Shown in pieces: positions 36,632-45,345 of a stretch of 64,000 nt of DNA. The position numbers and the translations under genes are program-made. The notes below the pieces were generated by a model. It made no database searches and was not told where the DNA came from. It saw nothing but the letters and a program-made list of their open reading frames with translations. Within the stretch, counting starts at the first letter, position 1; each line of letters starts with the position of its first letter. The DNA is from Psychroflexus aestuariivivens (GTDB lineage Bacteria > Bacteroidota > Bacteroidia > Flavobacteriales > Flavobacteriaceae): positions 1-64,000 of the forward strand of contig NZ_RQVT01000061.1 in assembly GCF_004010055.1 (NCBI RefSeq), in the 5' to 3' direction.

Positions 36632-37801
36632 TTATTTTTTAATTTGAACAAAAGTTTTAACGTCATCTGCAGTAATCTTTTTGTCTCCTAAAATAATAAG
36701 TCTTTCTACTACATTTCTCAATTCTCTAATATTTCCAGTCCAATCTAAAGTTTTTAATAGGTTTTGAGCATCGTCTGTAAATTTCTTAGGTTTATTTCCT
36801 TGTTCGCTGGCTATTTTTTCAGCAAAATATTCTACTAAAACAGGGATATCATCTCGACGTTCATTGAGCGCAGGGACGTTTATAATTATGACAGCCAAAC
36901 GATGATATAAATCTTCACGAAATCTTTTTTGTTCTATTTCTTCTTTTAAATTTTTGTTGGTTGCGGCAATGACACGCACATCAACTTTGATATCTTTATC
37001 ACTACCAACGCGCTGAACTTTGCTTTCCTGAAGTGCTCTTAAAACTTTGGCCTGGGCAGACAAACTCATGTCACCGATTTCATCTAAAAAAATTGTACCA
37101 CCATTGGCAGCTTCAAATTTACCAGCACGATCTTTATTTGCTGAAGTAAATGCACCTTTCAAATGACCAAAAAGTTCGCTTTCAATTAACTCTGAAGGAA
37201 TTGCTGCACAATTCACTTCAATAAAGGGTTTCTTATGTCTGTCACTTTTTTCATGAAGCCAGTGCGCCACCAATTCTTTGCCTGTACCGTTTTCACCAGT
37301 AATCAAAACTCTAGCGTCGGTTGGTGCCACTTTTTCAATCATAGATTTGATATGAGTCAATTCTTCAGAGTTGCCAACCATTTCAAAACTTTTGCTCACT
37401 TTCTTTTTCAACTGTTTGTTTTCTTGAGCTAAATGATTGTGATCCAATGCAATTCTAACAGTATTCAAAAGGCGATTTAAATCTGGTGGTTTAGATATAT
37501 AATCGAAAGCTCCCATTTTCATCGTTTCAACTGCAGTTTCTAGATTACCGTGACCAGAAATCATTACAATTGGTATTTCAGGTTTAATTTTTTGGGTCGC
37601 TGATAGCACTTCTATTCCATCCATTTTAGGCATTTTGATATCGCAGAGTACCAAATCATATTCATTTTTTTTGATTAATTCTATACCAGAAAGTCCATCT
37701 TCAGCTTCTTCAACTTCATAGGATTTTTCTTCTTCCAAAAGGATTTTTTTCAACACACGTCTAATCGCATCTTCATCTTCGATGATTAAAATTTTCGCCA
37801 T
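36632..37801 (-). CDS. NtrC-like response regulator lacking a DNA-binding domain
   Basis: The 389-aa protein has a receiver domain (1-120, phosphoacceptor Asp54 in LCDIKMP) and a sigma-54-activator AAA+ domain: Walker A GENGTGKE 169-176, Walker B GGTIFLDE 234-241 and REDLYHRL 295-302. It stops at FVQIKK directly after the AAA+ helical lid, so the Fis-type helix-turn-helix found in NtrC is absent. The sigma-54 contact loop reads GAFTSA (216-221) instead of GAFTGA. It may therefore act from solution or not through sigma-54 at all. It is a single gene; no partner kinase is adjacent. The frame is intact, so this is not a recent truncation. Confidence 0.88.
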   Translation of the reverse strand: MAKILIIEDEDAIRRVLKKILLEEEKSYEVEEAEDGLSGIELIKKNEYDLVLCDIKMPKMDGIEVLSATQKIKPEIPIVMISGHGNLETAVETMKMGAFDYISKPPDLNRLLNTVRIALDHNHLAQENKQLKKKVSKSFEMVGNSEELTHIKSMIEKVAPTDARVLITGENGTGKELVAHWLHEKSDRHKKPFIEVNCAAIPSELIESELFGHLKGAFTSANKDRAGKFEAANGGTIFLDEIGDMSLSAQAKVLRALQESKVQRVGSDKDIKVDVRVIAATNKNLKEEIEQKRFREDLYHRLAVIIINVPALNERRDDIPVLVEYFAEKIASEQGNKPKKFTDDAQNLLKTLDWTGNIRELRNVVERLIILGDKKITADDVKTFVQIKK

Positions 37802-37903
37802 AATTAAAATTAAATTTTAAGGTTTAAATATAAGTGTTCTGAAATTGTTCGGCAACGAGATTTATTTTTGTTTTGAAGAGAATGGAATTTCATAAAAACA
37901 AAA

Positions 37904-37928
37904 CCCACCCTATGAAAAATAGGATGGG
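37904..37928 (-). terminator. Second hairpin downstream of dnaJ
   Basis: CCCACCCTAT (37904-37913) pairs with ATAGGATGGG (37919-37928) with one C/A mismatch and a 5-base loop. On the minus strand it is followed by a T-rich run (TTTTGTTTTT). It lies beyond a stronger hairpin and may be a backup terminator. Confidence 0.6.
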
Positions 37929-37952
37929 AAAAAAATTGCTATGAAAAAGAAA

Positions 37953-37980
37953 AACATCACTAAAAATTTTTAGTGATGTT
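37953..37980 (-). terminator. Terminator of the grpE-dnaJ operon
   Basis: A perfect 28-base palindrome (AACATCACTAAAAA at 37953-37966 and its complement) is followed on the minus strand by TTTTTCTTTTTC. It lies 30 bases after the dnaJ stop. Confidence 0.8.
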
Positions 37981-38009
37981 CAAATATATATAAATTTTTG
38001 TTAACTTGT

Positions 38010-39140
38010 TTAAGAAAACATATCTTTTACTTTTTCAAAGAAGGATTTATCAGATTTTTTGGGATCAGGTTCAAAGTTTGTGTCTCCCACCATTTTTTCA
38101 AAAAACTCTTTTTGCTCTTTGTTTAGCGTTTGTGGTGTCCAAACATTTGTATGAACCAACAAATCGCCAATACCATAACCATTTAAGTTTGGTAAACCTT
38201 TATTTCTTAACCTCAAAATTTTACCGCTTTGTACTCCTGGTTCTACCTTAATTCGAACTTTTCCTGACACGGTCTGGATTTCTTTACTTGCGCCAAGAGC
38301 TGCTTCAGCAAAGCTAATGTACAAATCGTAGTGAAGATTTTCACCGTCTCGTTTCAGGTGTTCATGTTCTTTCACTTCAATTAAAACAATCAGATCTCCA
38401 GGTATACCATTTCCTACAGGTTCGTTCCCTTTACCTGAAACTTTTAATTGCATGCCATCTTCAACACCAGCTGGTATTTTAATAGATACCATTTCCTCGG
38501 TCATTTTAAGTCCGTGAGCATCTGTTCCACTTCCTTTTTTATCTAAGATCTGACCAGATCCGCCACACGCAGTACATGGTGAAGCAGTCTGCATTCTACC
38601 TAAAATAGTATTGGTAACACGCGTGACTTGCCCAGAACCCTTACAAGTTGTACAAGTTTTGAAAGTTGTATCGTCAGGTTTTTTCTTTCTAGAAACTTTA
38701 ATTTTTTTGTCAACGCCATTAGCAACTTCTTCGAGTGTCAGACTTACACGAATTCTTAAATTCCCGCCTTTACTTCTGCCACTTTGTCCGCCGAAACCAC
38801 CACCGAATCCTGAAAATCCGCTTGAGCGACCGCCGCCAAAGGCACTGCCAAAAATATCTCCAAATTGGCTGAATATGTCATCCATATCCATACCGCCGCC
38901 CCCGAAACCTTGAGAACCGTCAAAAGCACTATGACCAAACTGGTCATATTTACGTCTTTTTTCTTCATTCCCTAAAACTTCGTATGCTTCAGCTGCTTTC
39001 TTAAATTTAGTTTCGGCTTCTTCGTCACCCGGATTTTTGTCAGGGTGAAATTTAACTGCCATCTTTCGATAGGCTTTCTTAATTTCTGCCTGAGAAGCAC
39101 TTTTACTAATTCCTAATATATCGTAATAATCGTCTTTCAT
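38010..39140 (-). CDS. dnaJ: Chaperone DnaJ with a single zinc centre
   Basis: The 376-aa Hsp40 cochaperone delivers clients to DnaK and stimulates its ATPase. It has the J domain (1-70, HPD at 32-34), a Gly/Phe-rich linker with [13 protein letters not shown], a central cysteine domain, and two beta-sandwich domains ending in [11 protein letters not shown]. Only two of the four usual CxxCxGxG motifs are present (CTTCKGSG and CTACGGSG); they correspond to motifs 2 and 3, which together make zinc centre II. Motifs 1 and 4, which make centre I, are both missing. From memory this is also the form in other flavobacteria. It follows grpE by six bases. Confidence 0.93.
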   Translation of the reverse strand: MKDDYYDILGISKSASQAEIKKAYRKMAVKFHPDKNPGDEEAETKFKKAAEAYEVLGNEEKRRKYDQFGHSAFDGSQGFGGGGMDMDDIFSQFGDIFGSAFGGGRSSGFSGFGGGFGGQSGRSKGGNLRIRVSLTLEEVANGVDKKIKVSRKKKPDDTTFKTCTTCKGSGQVTRVTNTILGRMQTASPCTACGGSGQILDKKGSGTDAHGLKMTEEMVSIKIPAGVEDGMQLKVSGKGNEPVGNGIPGDLIVLIEVKEHEHLKRDGENLHYDLYISFAEAALGASKEIQTVSGKVRIKVEPGVQSGKILRLRNKGLPNLNGYGIGDLLVHTNVWTPQTLNKEQKEFFEKMVGDTNFEPDPKKSDKSFFEKVKDMFS

Positions 39141-39146
39141 AAATTT

Positions 39147-39770
39147 CTATTTACCGGTAACAACTTTAGGAAATCTGATAATTTTTTCCCCAAGTGTATA
39201 ACCTTTTTCAACTACATCAATGATTTTCCCTTTCAAGTCTTCGCTAGGTGCTGGTACTTGCGTGATTGCTTCATGTAAATCAGAATCAAAATTGTCACCA
39301 GATTTGACATTCATTTCTTCCAAGCCTTTGCTGTAAAGAGTTTCTCTAAGTTTATTATGAATCAATTCTATACCTTCAGAAACTGTTTTGTCAGAAGATT
39401 TTCTTATTTCGTTTAGTGCTCTGTCAAAATCGTCTAAAACTGGCAGCAAAGACTGCATAACTTCTTGACTTGCAGTCTTAAAAAGCTCAATTCGTTCCTT
39501 AGAAGTTCTTCTTTTATAATTTTCAAATTCAGCAAATAGGCGTAAATACTTATCATTTTTGGCATCTAGCTCAATCTGAAGTTTTTCTTCTTTAGAAAGT
39601 TCTTCTCCGGTATTGTCGGTTGCTTCAACATTGACGTCTTCAGATTCAGAATTAACTTCTGAAGTGTTTTCTTTTGATTCTCTTTCCTCAGAATTGGTAG
39701 GATTATTCGATTCTTTTGTAGTTTTATCAGAATCTTTAATTTCTTCTGTATCTTTATTTTTTTTAGTCAT
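39147..39770 (-). CDS. grpE: Nucleotide exchange factor GrpE
   Basis: The 207-aa protein is the nucleotide exchange factor of DnaK. It has a long acidic, Ser/Thr/Glu-rich N-terminal tail (1-80), a coiled-coil dimer helix with LRLFAEFENYKRRTSKERIELFKTASQEVMQSLLPVLDDFDRAL, and the C-terminal beta domain ending in GYTLGEKIIRFPKVVTG. The ATG at 39770 gives MTKKNKDTEE; an upstream ATG at 39827 in the same frame would overlap the promoter region and is not favoured. dnaJ follows six bases later, but dnaK is not in the window. The upstream palindrome at 39822-39834 suggests stress control. Confidence 0.93.
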   Translation of the reverse strand: MTKKNKDTEEIKDSDKTTKESNNPTNSEERESKENTSEVNSESEDVNVEATDNTGEELSKEEKLQIELDAKNDKYLRLFAEFENYKRRTSKERIELFKTASQEVMQSLLPVLDDFDRALNEIRKSSDKTVSEGIELIHNKLRETLYSKGLEEMNVKSGDNFDSDLHEAITQVPAPSEDLKGKIIDVVEKGYTLGEKIIRFPKVVTGK

Positions 39771-39795
39771 TTTTATACTTTTACTTTTAACTTGA

Positions 39796-39834
39796 CAAAT
39801 GTATTGCCAAGTCACATAAAATGTCATAATGACA
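39796..39834 (-). promoter_or_regulatory. grpE promoter with upstream palindrome
   Basis: On the minus strand TACATTTG (39803-39796) matches TAnnTTTG and predicts a start near 39789, 19 bases before grpE. In place of a -33 TTG there is the palindrome TGTCA-TAA-TGACA (39822-39834), positioned about 33-45 bases upstream of the start. This fits an activator or repressor site, or an alternative heat-shock promoter; which one is not decided by sequence. Confidence 0.45.
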
Positions 39835-39897
39835 GTTATATAATTAGCATGCTTTTTGATTAATATTGATACAAATTAAATTTAAAATAAAATAATT

Positions 39898-40566
39898 ATG
39901 AAACGAAGATTATTAAATTCCGCATTGATTTTGTCAATAGCATTAGGAACAATCGCCTGTAAAAGCGATAAAAAAACGGAAACATCTGAAGCTGAAAAGG
40001 CTAGTGAAAAAAGCGAAGAATCATTAACTTACAACTTAAACACTGACGAATCTGTGGTAAACTGGGTTGGTTCTAAACCAACTGGAAAGCACAATGGTAT
40101 TGTAAAACTTCAAGATGGTGTTATAAACGTAAAAGATGGCATGATTGAAGGAGGAAGTTTCGTTTTGGACATGGAAACAATAACTGTTCAAGATTTGGAA
40201 GGTGATGACAAAAAGGACTTGGAAAATCACTTAAAAGGAACTGTAGAAGGTAAAAAAGATGATTTCTTCAACGTTGAGAAATATCCTACTGCAAGTTTTG
40301 AAATTACAGATGTAAGCAAAAAAGAAGGAAAAATGATGATGTCAGGAAATTTGACATTAAAGGGTCAAACAAAAAACATTTCTTTCCCTGTTGATATGTC
40401 TATGTCTAATGATAAAAGTGAAATGAAGTTGATGTCTGATGAAATTGTTTTAGACAGAACTGAATGGGGTATCAAATTCATGTCAAAATCATTTGTTGAT
40501 AATTTAGGAGATAAATTTATCGATGACAATATTAAAATTTCATTTGGACTGAAAGCTGCTCAATAA
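39898..40566 (+). CDS. YceI-family lipoprotein
   Basis: The 222-aa protein has a lipoprotein signal with lipobox GTIAC (Cys21), a charged Lys/Glu/Ser linker (22-43) and a YceI lipocalin-like beta-barrel domain (about 45-220): VVNWVGSKPTGKHNGIVKL, then FFNVEKYPTASFEITDV, LTLKGQTKNISFPVDMS and TEWGIKFMSKSF. The barrel binds isoprenoid-like lipids in characterised homologues (TT1927b, YceI). The exact ligand is unknown. A candidate promoter is TTG (39856-39858), 18 bases, TAAATTTA (39877-39884). It is a single gene divergent from grpE. Confidence 0.9.
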   Translation: MKRRLLNSALILSIALGTIACKSDKKTETSEAEKASEKSEESLTYNLNTDESVVNWVGSKPTGKHNGIVKLQDGVINVKDGMIEGGSFVLDMETITVQDLEGDDKKDLENHLKGTVEGKKDDFFNVEKYPTASFEITDVSKKEGKMMMSGNLTLKGQTKNISFPVDMSMSNDKSEMKLMSDEIVLDRTEWGIKFMSKSFVDNLGDKFIDDNIKISFGLKAAQ

Positions 40567-40585
40567 ATTTTAAAATCCTAAAATA

Positions 40586-40623
40586 AAAAAATGCCTCAAG
40601 TTTTTCAACTTGAGGCATTTTTT
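40586..40623. terminator. Bidirectional terminator between yceI and the rpo operon
   Basis: A 17-bp perfect stem (40586-40602 with 40607-40623, core ATGCCTCAAGTT) has a 4-base loop and A/T tails on both sides. It serves the yceI transcript (plus) and the end of the rpoBC-DUF3467 transcript (minus). Confidence 0.88.
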
Positions 40624-40649
40624 GTTTGAATAATTTTAGTTTTAACTAA

Positions 40650-40967
40650 TTAAGCTTCACCTGTTGGACCGCCAAAATTCATTGGAATATTTGGTTTATC
40701 TTGTTCTTTAATTGTCCCGTGGTTTTTCTCAAAACGACTGATATTATCATTCAAAGCTCTTAACAATCGTTTTGCATGTTGAGGTGTCAATATTATTCTA
40801 GATCTCACCTTACTTTTAGGTGAACCTGGCATAACATTTACAAAGTCTAACACAAATTCTGATTGAGAATGATTCAAAATTGCCAAATTGCTATAAATGC
40901 CTTGTGCAATATCATCATCGATTTGAATATTAAGCTTCTTCTGTTTTTTATCGCTTTGATCGCTCAT
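40650..40967 (-). CDS. DUF3467 family protein
   Basis: The 105-aa protein belongs to the DUF3467 family: KLNIQIDDDIAQGIYSNLAILNHSQSEFVLDFVNVMPG, then SRIILTPQHAKRLLRALNDNISRFE. It has no membrane segment. Its place directly after rpoC (two-base gap) is characteristic of Bacteroidota, where it is the last gene of the rpo operon. The function is not known; constant linkage with RNA polymerase genes suggests a role linked to transcription, which is inference. Confidence 0.88.
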   Translation of the reverse strand: MSDQSDKKQKKLNIQIDDDIAQGIYSNLAILNHSQSEFVLDFVNVMPGSPKSKVRSRIILTPQHAKRLLRALNDNISRFEKNHGTIKEQDKPNIPMNFGGPTGEA

Positions 40968-40969
40968 AA

Positions 40970-43900
40970 CTAATTAAAATTTACGTTTACTTCTTGTTTT
41001 TTATCCATCATTGTTGCTAGTTCTTCTTTCGAACCAACGATAATGTCGTCGAATTCTCTAAGACCAGTTCCAGCTGGAATTCTATGTCCAACAATAACGT
41101 TCTCTTTCAATCCTTCTAAGTAGTCAATTTTTCCACTAACAGCTGCTTCATTTAGAACTTTTGTAGTTTCTTGGAAAGAAGCTGCGGAAATAAATGACTT
41201 GGTTTGTAAAGACGCTCTTGTAATACCTTGTAAGATCGGAGCTGCTGTTGCTGATTCAGCATCTCTAGCTGAAACAATTTGCTTGTCCTCTCTTTTTAGG
41301 ATAGAGTTTTCATCTCTCAATTCTCTTAAAGTAACGATTTGCCCTGGCTTAAGGTTTGTACTATCGCCAGCATCCTCAACAACTTTCTTTCCGAAAATGC
41401 TATCATTTTCTTCAATGAAATCTTCCTTGTGAACCAATTGATTTTCTAGGAAAATAGTGTCTCCCGAATCTTGGATTTTCACTTTTCTCATCATTTGTCT
41501 CACTACGACTTCGAAGTGTTTGTCATTAATTTGTACACCTTGCAATCTGTAGACCTCCTGAACTTCGTTCACCAAATATTGTTGAACAGCACTTGGGCCT
41601 TTGATGTTTAAGATGTCCTCTGGTGTTACAGAACCATCTGACAATGGCATACCTGCTTTCACATAATCATTTTCCTGAACTAAGATTTGATTAGAAAGTT
41701 TTACTAAGTATTTTTTAACTTCACCAAGTTTAGACTCGATAATGATTTCACGGTTACCTCTTTTGATTTTTCCAAATGAAACTACACCATCAATTTCACT
41801 CACAACAGCTGGGTTTGAAGGATTTCTAGCTTCAAAAAGCTCAGTTAATCGTGGTAAACCACCTGTAATATCACCAGCTTTAGAAGATTTTCTAGGAATC
41901 TTAACTAAAATCTTTCCGATTTTGATTTCTTCCTCATCATCAACCATAAGGTGAGCTCCAACTGGTAAATTGTAGGATCTCATTACTTCATCTTCGTTAT
42001 TTTTGATATGAAGTGTTGGAATCTTACGTTTATTTTTAGATTCTATAATTACTTTTTCCTGGAATCCTGTTTGTTCGTCACTTTCAACTTCGTAAGTCTG
42101 ACCTTGAGTAATATTTTCAAATTCAATTTTACCAGAGAATTCAGAAATAATCACACCATTATAAGGATCCCATTTACAAATGACATCACCTTTTTTGATC
42201 TTATCACCTGGACTCACCATAATTTGAGAACCATAAGGAATGACATTCGTACTTAAAGCAATACCAGATTTTTTATCAATAACTTTGATTTCTGAAGTTC
42301 TTGAAATAACAATATCTATTTCATTCCCGTCACTATCTTGTCCTTTGACAGTTTTCAAATCTTCGATTTCTGCAACACCATCGAACTTAGCTTCTAATTT
42401 GTTTTCTTCTGAAATGTTACCTGCAATACCACCAACGTGGAATGTTCTAAGTGTTAACTGTGTACCAGGTTCTCCAATAGATTGTGCAGCAACAACGCCA
42501 ACAGCTTCACCTTTTTGAACCGTTTTGTTAGTTGAAAGGTTTCTACCATAACATTTTACACAGATTCCTTTCTTAGCTTCACAAGTTAATGGGGAACGAA
42601 CTTCAACTGAATTTAAAGCTGAATTTTCTATTTTATCAGCTGCATCTTCATTTATTTCAACACCAGCTTCTACAATTAACTCTTGAGAAATTGGATCAAT
42701 AACATCATCGAGAGCAGTTCTACCAACGATTCTTTCAGCTAAACTTTCTACAACTTCGTCGTTCTTTTTTAGTGCTGAAACATCGATTCCACGAAGTGTT
42801 CCACAATCTTCTTCTCTTACAATCACATCTTGAGAAACATCGACCAAACGTCTAGTTAAATAACCAGCATCAGCAGTTTTCAAAGCGGTATCGGCAAGAC
42901 CTTTACGCGCACCGTGAGTAGAAATGAAATATTCTAAAATTGAAAGTCCTTCTTTAAAGTTAGATAAAATCGGGTTTTCAATAATTTCACCTCCAGCTGA
43001 AGTGGATTTTTTAGGCTTAGCCATCAAACCACGCATACCAGTTAACTGACGAATTTGTTCTTTGGAACCACGCGCACCAGAATCCAACATCATAAATACA
43101 GAGTTGAAACCTTGTTTGTCTTCACGAATTCGCTTCATTGCCAATTCTGTCAAGTTTGCATTTGTAGCAGTCCAAATATCAATAACTTGGTTGTATCTCT
43201 CGTTGTTAGTAATCAGACCCATGTTATAGTTTCCAATTACACCTTCAACTTCTTGATTTGCATCATCAATCATGGATTGTTTTTCCTCTGGAATAATAAT
43301 ATCACCTAATGAGAATGACAAACCACCTCTGAATGCAAACGTATAACCAAGATTTTTGATTTCATCTAAAAATTCTGCAGTTTCAGGAACTGAAGTTTTC
43401 TTAAGCACACGTGCAATAACATCACGGAGTGCTTTTTTGGTCATCACGTCATTTATAAAACCAACACTGTCTGGTATAGTTTCATTAAACAAAACACGAC
43501 CAACAGTTGTTTCAATATTTTTCTTAACAATATTTCCTTGTTCATCAAGGTCGTTTGCTCTTATTGTTATTAAAGCATTTAAGTCTACTTGTTTTTCATT
43601 ATAAGCAATATTGACCTCTTCTTCTGAATAAAATCTCAAACCTTCACCTTTTACAGTATGTTCTGGAGTAGATTTTCTAGGTTTTGTCATATAATACAAG
43701 CCAAGAACCATATCTTGAGAAGGTACAGTAATTGGAGATCCGTTAGCTGGATTCAAAATACTGTGTGATGCCAACATCAATAACTGAGCTTCAAGAATTG
43801 CTTCTGGCCCTAGAGGTAAATGAACTGCCATTTGGTCACCATCGAAATCGGCGTTGAATGCAGTACAAACCAATGGGTGCAATTGAATTGCTTTTCCTTC

Positions 43901-45277
43901 AATTAATTTTGGCTGGAATGCTTGTATACCAAGTCTGTGAAGGGTTGGAGCACGGTTAAGCAACACAGGGTGTCCTTTCAGTACGTTTTCAAGAATATCC
44001 CAAACAACAGGCTCTTTTTTGTCAATTATTTTCTTAGCAGATTTTACAGTTTTTACAATTCCTCTTTCAATCAGTTTTCTGATGACGAAAGGCTTGTAAA
44101 GTTCTGCTGCCATATCTTTTGGCAATCCACATTCGAACATTTTCATTTCTGGTCCAACAACGATGACAGAACGGGCAGAATAATCCACACGCTTACCAAG
44201 AAGGTTTTGTCTGAAACGTCCTTGCTTTCCTTTTAAGGAATCAGAGAGTGATTTCAATGGTCTGTTAGAATCAGTTTTGACAGCAGAAGATTTCCTTGTG
44301 TTGTCAAATAAAGAATCTACAGATTCCTGAAGCATACGTTTTTCATTTCTAAGAATAACTTCAGGCGCTTTTATTTCCATTAATCGTTTTAAACGATTAT
44401 TTCTAATAATTACTCTTCTATAAAGATCATTTAAATCTGAAGTAGCAAAACGACCACCATCAAGCGGCACAAGAGGTCTTAATTCTGGTGGAGTTACAGG
44501 AATCACTTTCATGATCATCCACTCAGGATTATTCTCTCTATTGTTTTTTGAATCTCTTAAAGCTTCAACAACCTGAAGACGTTTTAGAGCTTCAGTTTTC
44601 CTCTGCTTAGAAGTTTCGTTGTTTGCCTTGTGTCTTAAGTCGTAAGAAAGCTCATCTAAATCTAAACGCTTTAATATTTCCAGAAGACATTCAGCACCCA
44701 TTTTTGCGATGAATTTATTTGGATCTTCATCGTCTAAATATTGATTTTCTTGCGGAAGTTCATCTAAAATATTCAGGTATTCTTCTTCTGTTAAGAAGTC
44801 CATTTTTTTAAGAGGCTCACCTTCTTCATTCTTAGCATCACCAGGTTGAATAACTACATACCTTTCATAGTAAATAATCATGTCGAGTTTCTTGGAAGGA
44901 ATACCAAGAAGGTAGCCAATTTTATTTGGTAAAGATCTGAAATACCAAATGTGTGCTACAGGAACTACTAAGTTAATGTGACCAACGCGGTCTCTTCTTA
45001 CCTTCTTCTCGGTAACTTCAACACCACAACGATCGCAAACAATCCCTTTGTAGCGAATTCTTTTGTATTTACCACAAGCACATTCATAATCTTTGACTGG
45101 GCCAAAAATTCTTTCACAAAACAATCCATCTCTTTCTGGCTTGTGAGTTCGGTAATTAATTGTTTCTGGTTTTAAAACTTCCCCTCTGGATTCTGCTAAA
45201 ATACTTTCAGGTGAAGATAAACCAATAGAGATTTTATTAAATCTCTTTTGTGTATTCTTATCATTATTTCTTGTCAT
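40970..45277 (-). CDS. rpoC: DNA-directed RNA polymerase subunit beta'
   Basis: The 1435-aa subunit carries the N-terminal zinc ribbon ([22 protein letters not shown]), the rudder/lid region with [27 protein letters not shown], and the catalytic metal loop [12 protein letters not shown]. It also has the bridge helix and trigger loop ([29 protein letters not shown]), the second zinc site ([16 protein letters not shown]) and the C-terminal GTGLREFDD stretch. Length is normal for Bacteroidota. It follows rpoB after 68 bases that contain a hairpin. No frame disruption is seen. Confidence 0.98.
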   Translation of the reverse strand: MTRNNDKNTQKRFNKISIGLSSPESILAESRGEVLKPETINYRTHKPERDGLFCERIFGPVKDYECACGKYKRIRYKGIVCDRCGVEVTEKKVRRDRVGHINLVVPVAHIWYFRSLPNKIGYLLGIPSKKLDMIIYYERYVVIQPGDAKNEEGEPLKKMDFLTEEEYLNILDELPQENQYLDDEDPNKFIAKMGAECLLEILKRLDLDELSYDLRHKANNETSKQRKTEALKRLQVVEALRDSKNNRENNPEWMIMKVIPVTPPELRPLVPLDGGRFATSDLNDLYRRVIIRNNRLKRLMEIKAPEVILRNEKRMLQESVDSLFDNTRKSSAVKTDSNRPLKSLSDSLKGKQGRFRQNLLGKRVDYSARSVIVVGPEMKMFECGLPKDMAAELYKPFVIRKLIERGIVKTVKSAKKIIDKKEPVVWDILENVLKGHPVLLNRAPTLHRLGIQAFQPKLIEGKAIQLHPLVCTAFNADFDGDQMAVHLPLGPEAILEAQLLMLASHSILNPANGSPITVPSQDMVLGLYYMTKPRKSTPEHTVKGEGLRFYSEEEVNIAYNEKQVDLNALITIRANDLDEQGNIVKKNIETTVGRVLFNETIPDSVGFINDVMTKKALRDVIARVLKKTSVPETAEFLDEIKNLGYTFAFRGGLSFSLGDIIIPEEKQSMIDDANQEVEGVIGNYNMGLITNNERYNQVIDIWTATNANLTELAMKRIREDKQGFNSVFMMLDSGARGSKEQIRQLTGMRGLMAKPKKSTSAGGEIIENPILSNFKEGLSILEYFISTHGARKGLADTALKTADAGYLTRRLVDVSQDVIVREEDCGTLRGIDVSALKKNDEVVESLAERIVGRTALDDVIDPISQELIVEAGVEINEDAADKIENSALNSVEVRSPLTCEAKKGICVKCYGRNLSTNKTVQKGEAVGVVAAQSIGEPGTQLTLRTFHVGGIAGNISEENKLEAKFDGVAEIEDLKTVKGQDSDGNEIDIVISRTSEIKVIDKKSGIALSTNVIPYGSQIMVSPGDKIKKGDVICKWDPYNGVIISEFSGKIEFENITQGQTYEVESDEQTGFQEKVIIESKNKRKIPTLHIKNNEDEVMRSYNLPVGAHLMVDDEEEIKIGKILVKIPRKSSKAGDITGGLPRLTELFEARNPSNPAVVSEIDGVVSFGKIKRGNREIIIESKLGEVKKYLVKLSNQILVQENDYVKAGMPLSDGSVTPEDILNIKGPSAVQQYLVNEVQEVYRLQGVQINDKHFEVVVRQMMRKVKIQDSGDTIFLENQLVHKEDFIEENDSIFGKKVVEDAGDSTNLKPGQIVTLRELRDENSILKREDKQIVSARDAESATAAPILQGITRASLQTKSFISAASFQETTKVLNEAAVSGKIDYLEGLKENVIVGHRIPAGTGLREFDDIIVGSKEELATMMDKKQEVNVNFN

Positions 45278-45318
45278 AATACAAGTGCTAAAGAATTATT
45301 GTAATATAATGTGATAAG

Positions 45319-45341
45319 CAATCCCACGATAAGTGGGATTG
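45319..45341 (-). other. Hairpin in the rpoB-rpoC gap
   Basis: CAATCCCAC (45319-45327) pairs with GTGGGATTG (45333-45341) around a 5-base loop, and flanking bases extend the stem weakly. It is followed on the minus strand by only a short mixed run, so processing or message stabilisation is more likely than full termination between two essential cotranscribed genes. Confidence 0.5.
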
Positions 45342-45345
45342 TTTA

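Noticed and set aside
39771-39827. Earlier ATG for grpE adding 19 residues
   Set aside because: The added part covers the likely -7 element and transcription start; GrpE proteins begin with a charged tail as given by the ATG at 39770.
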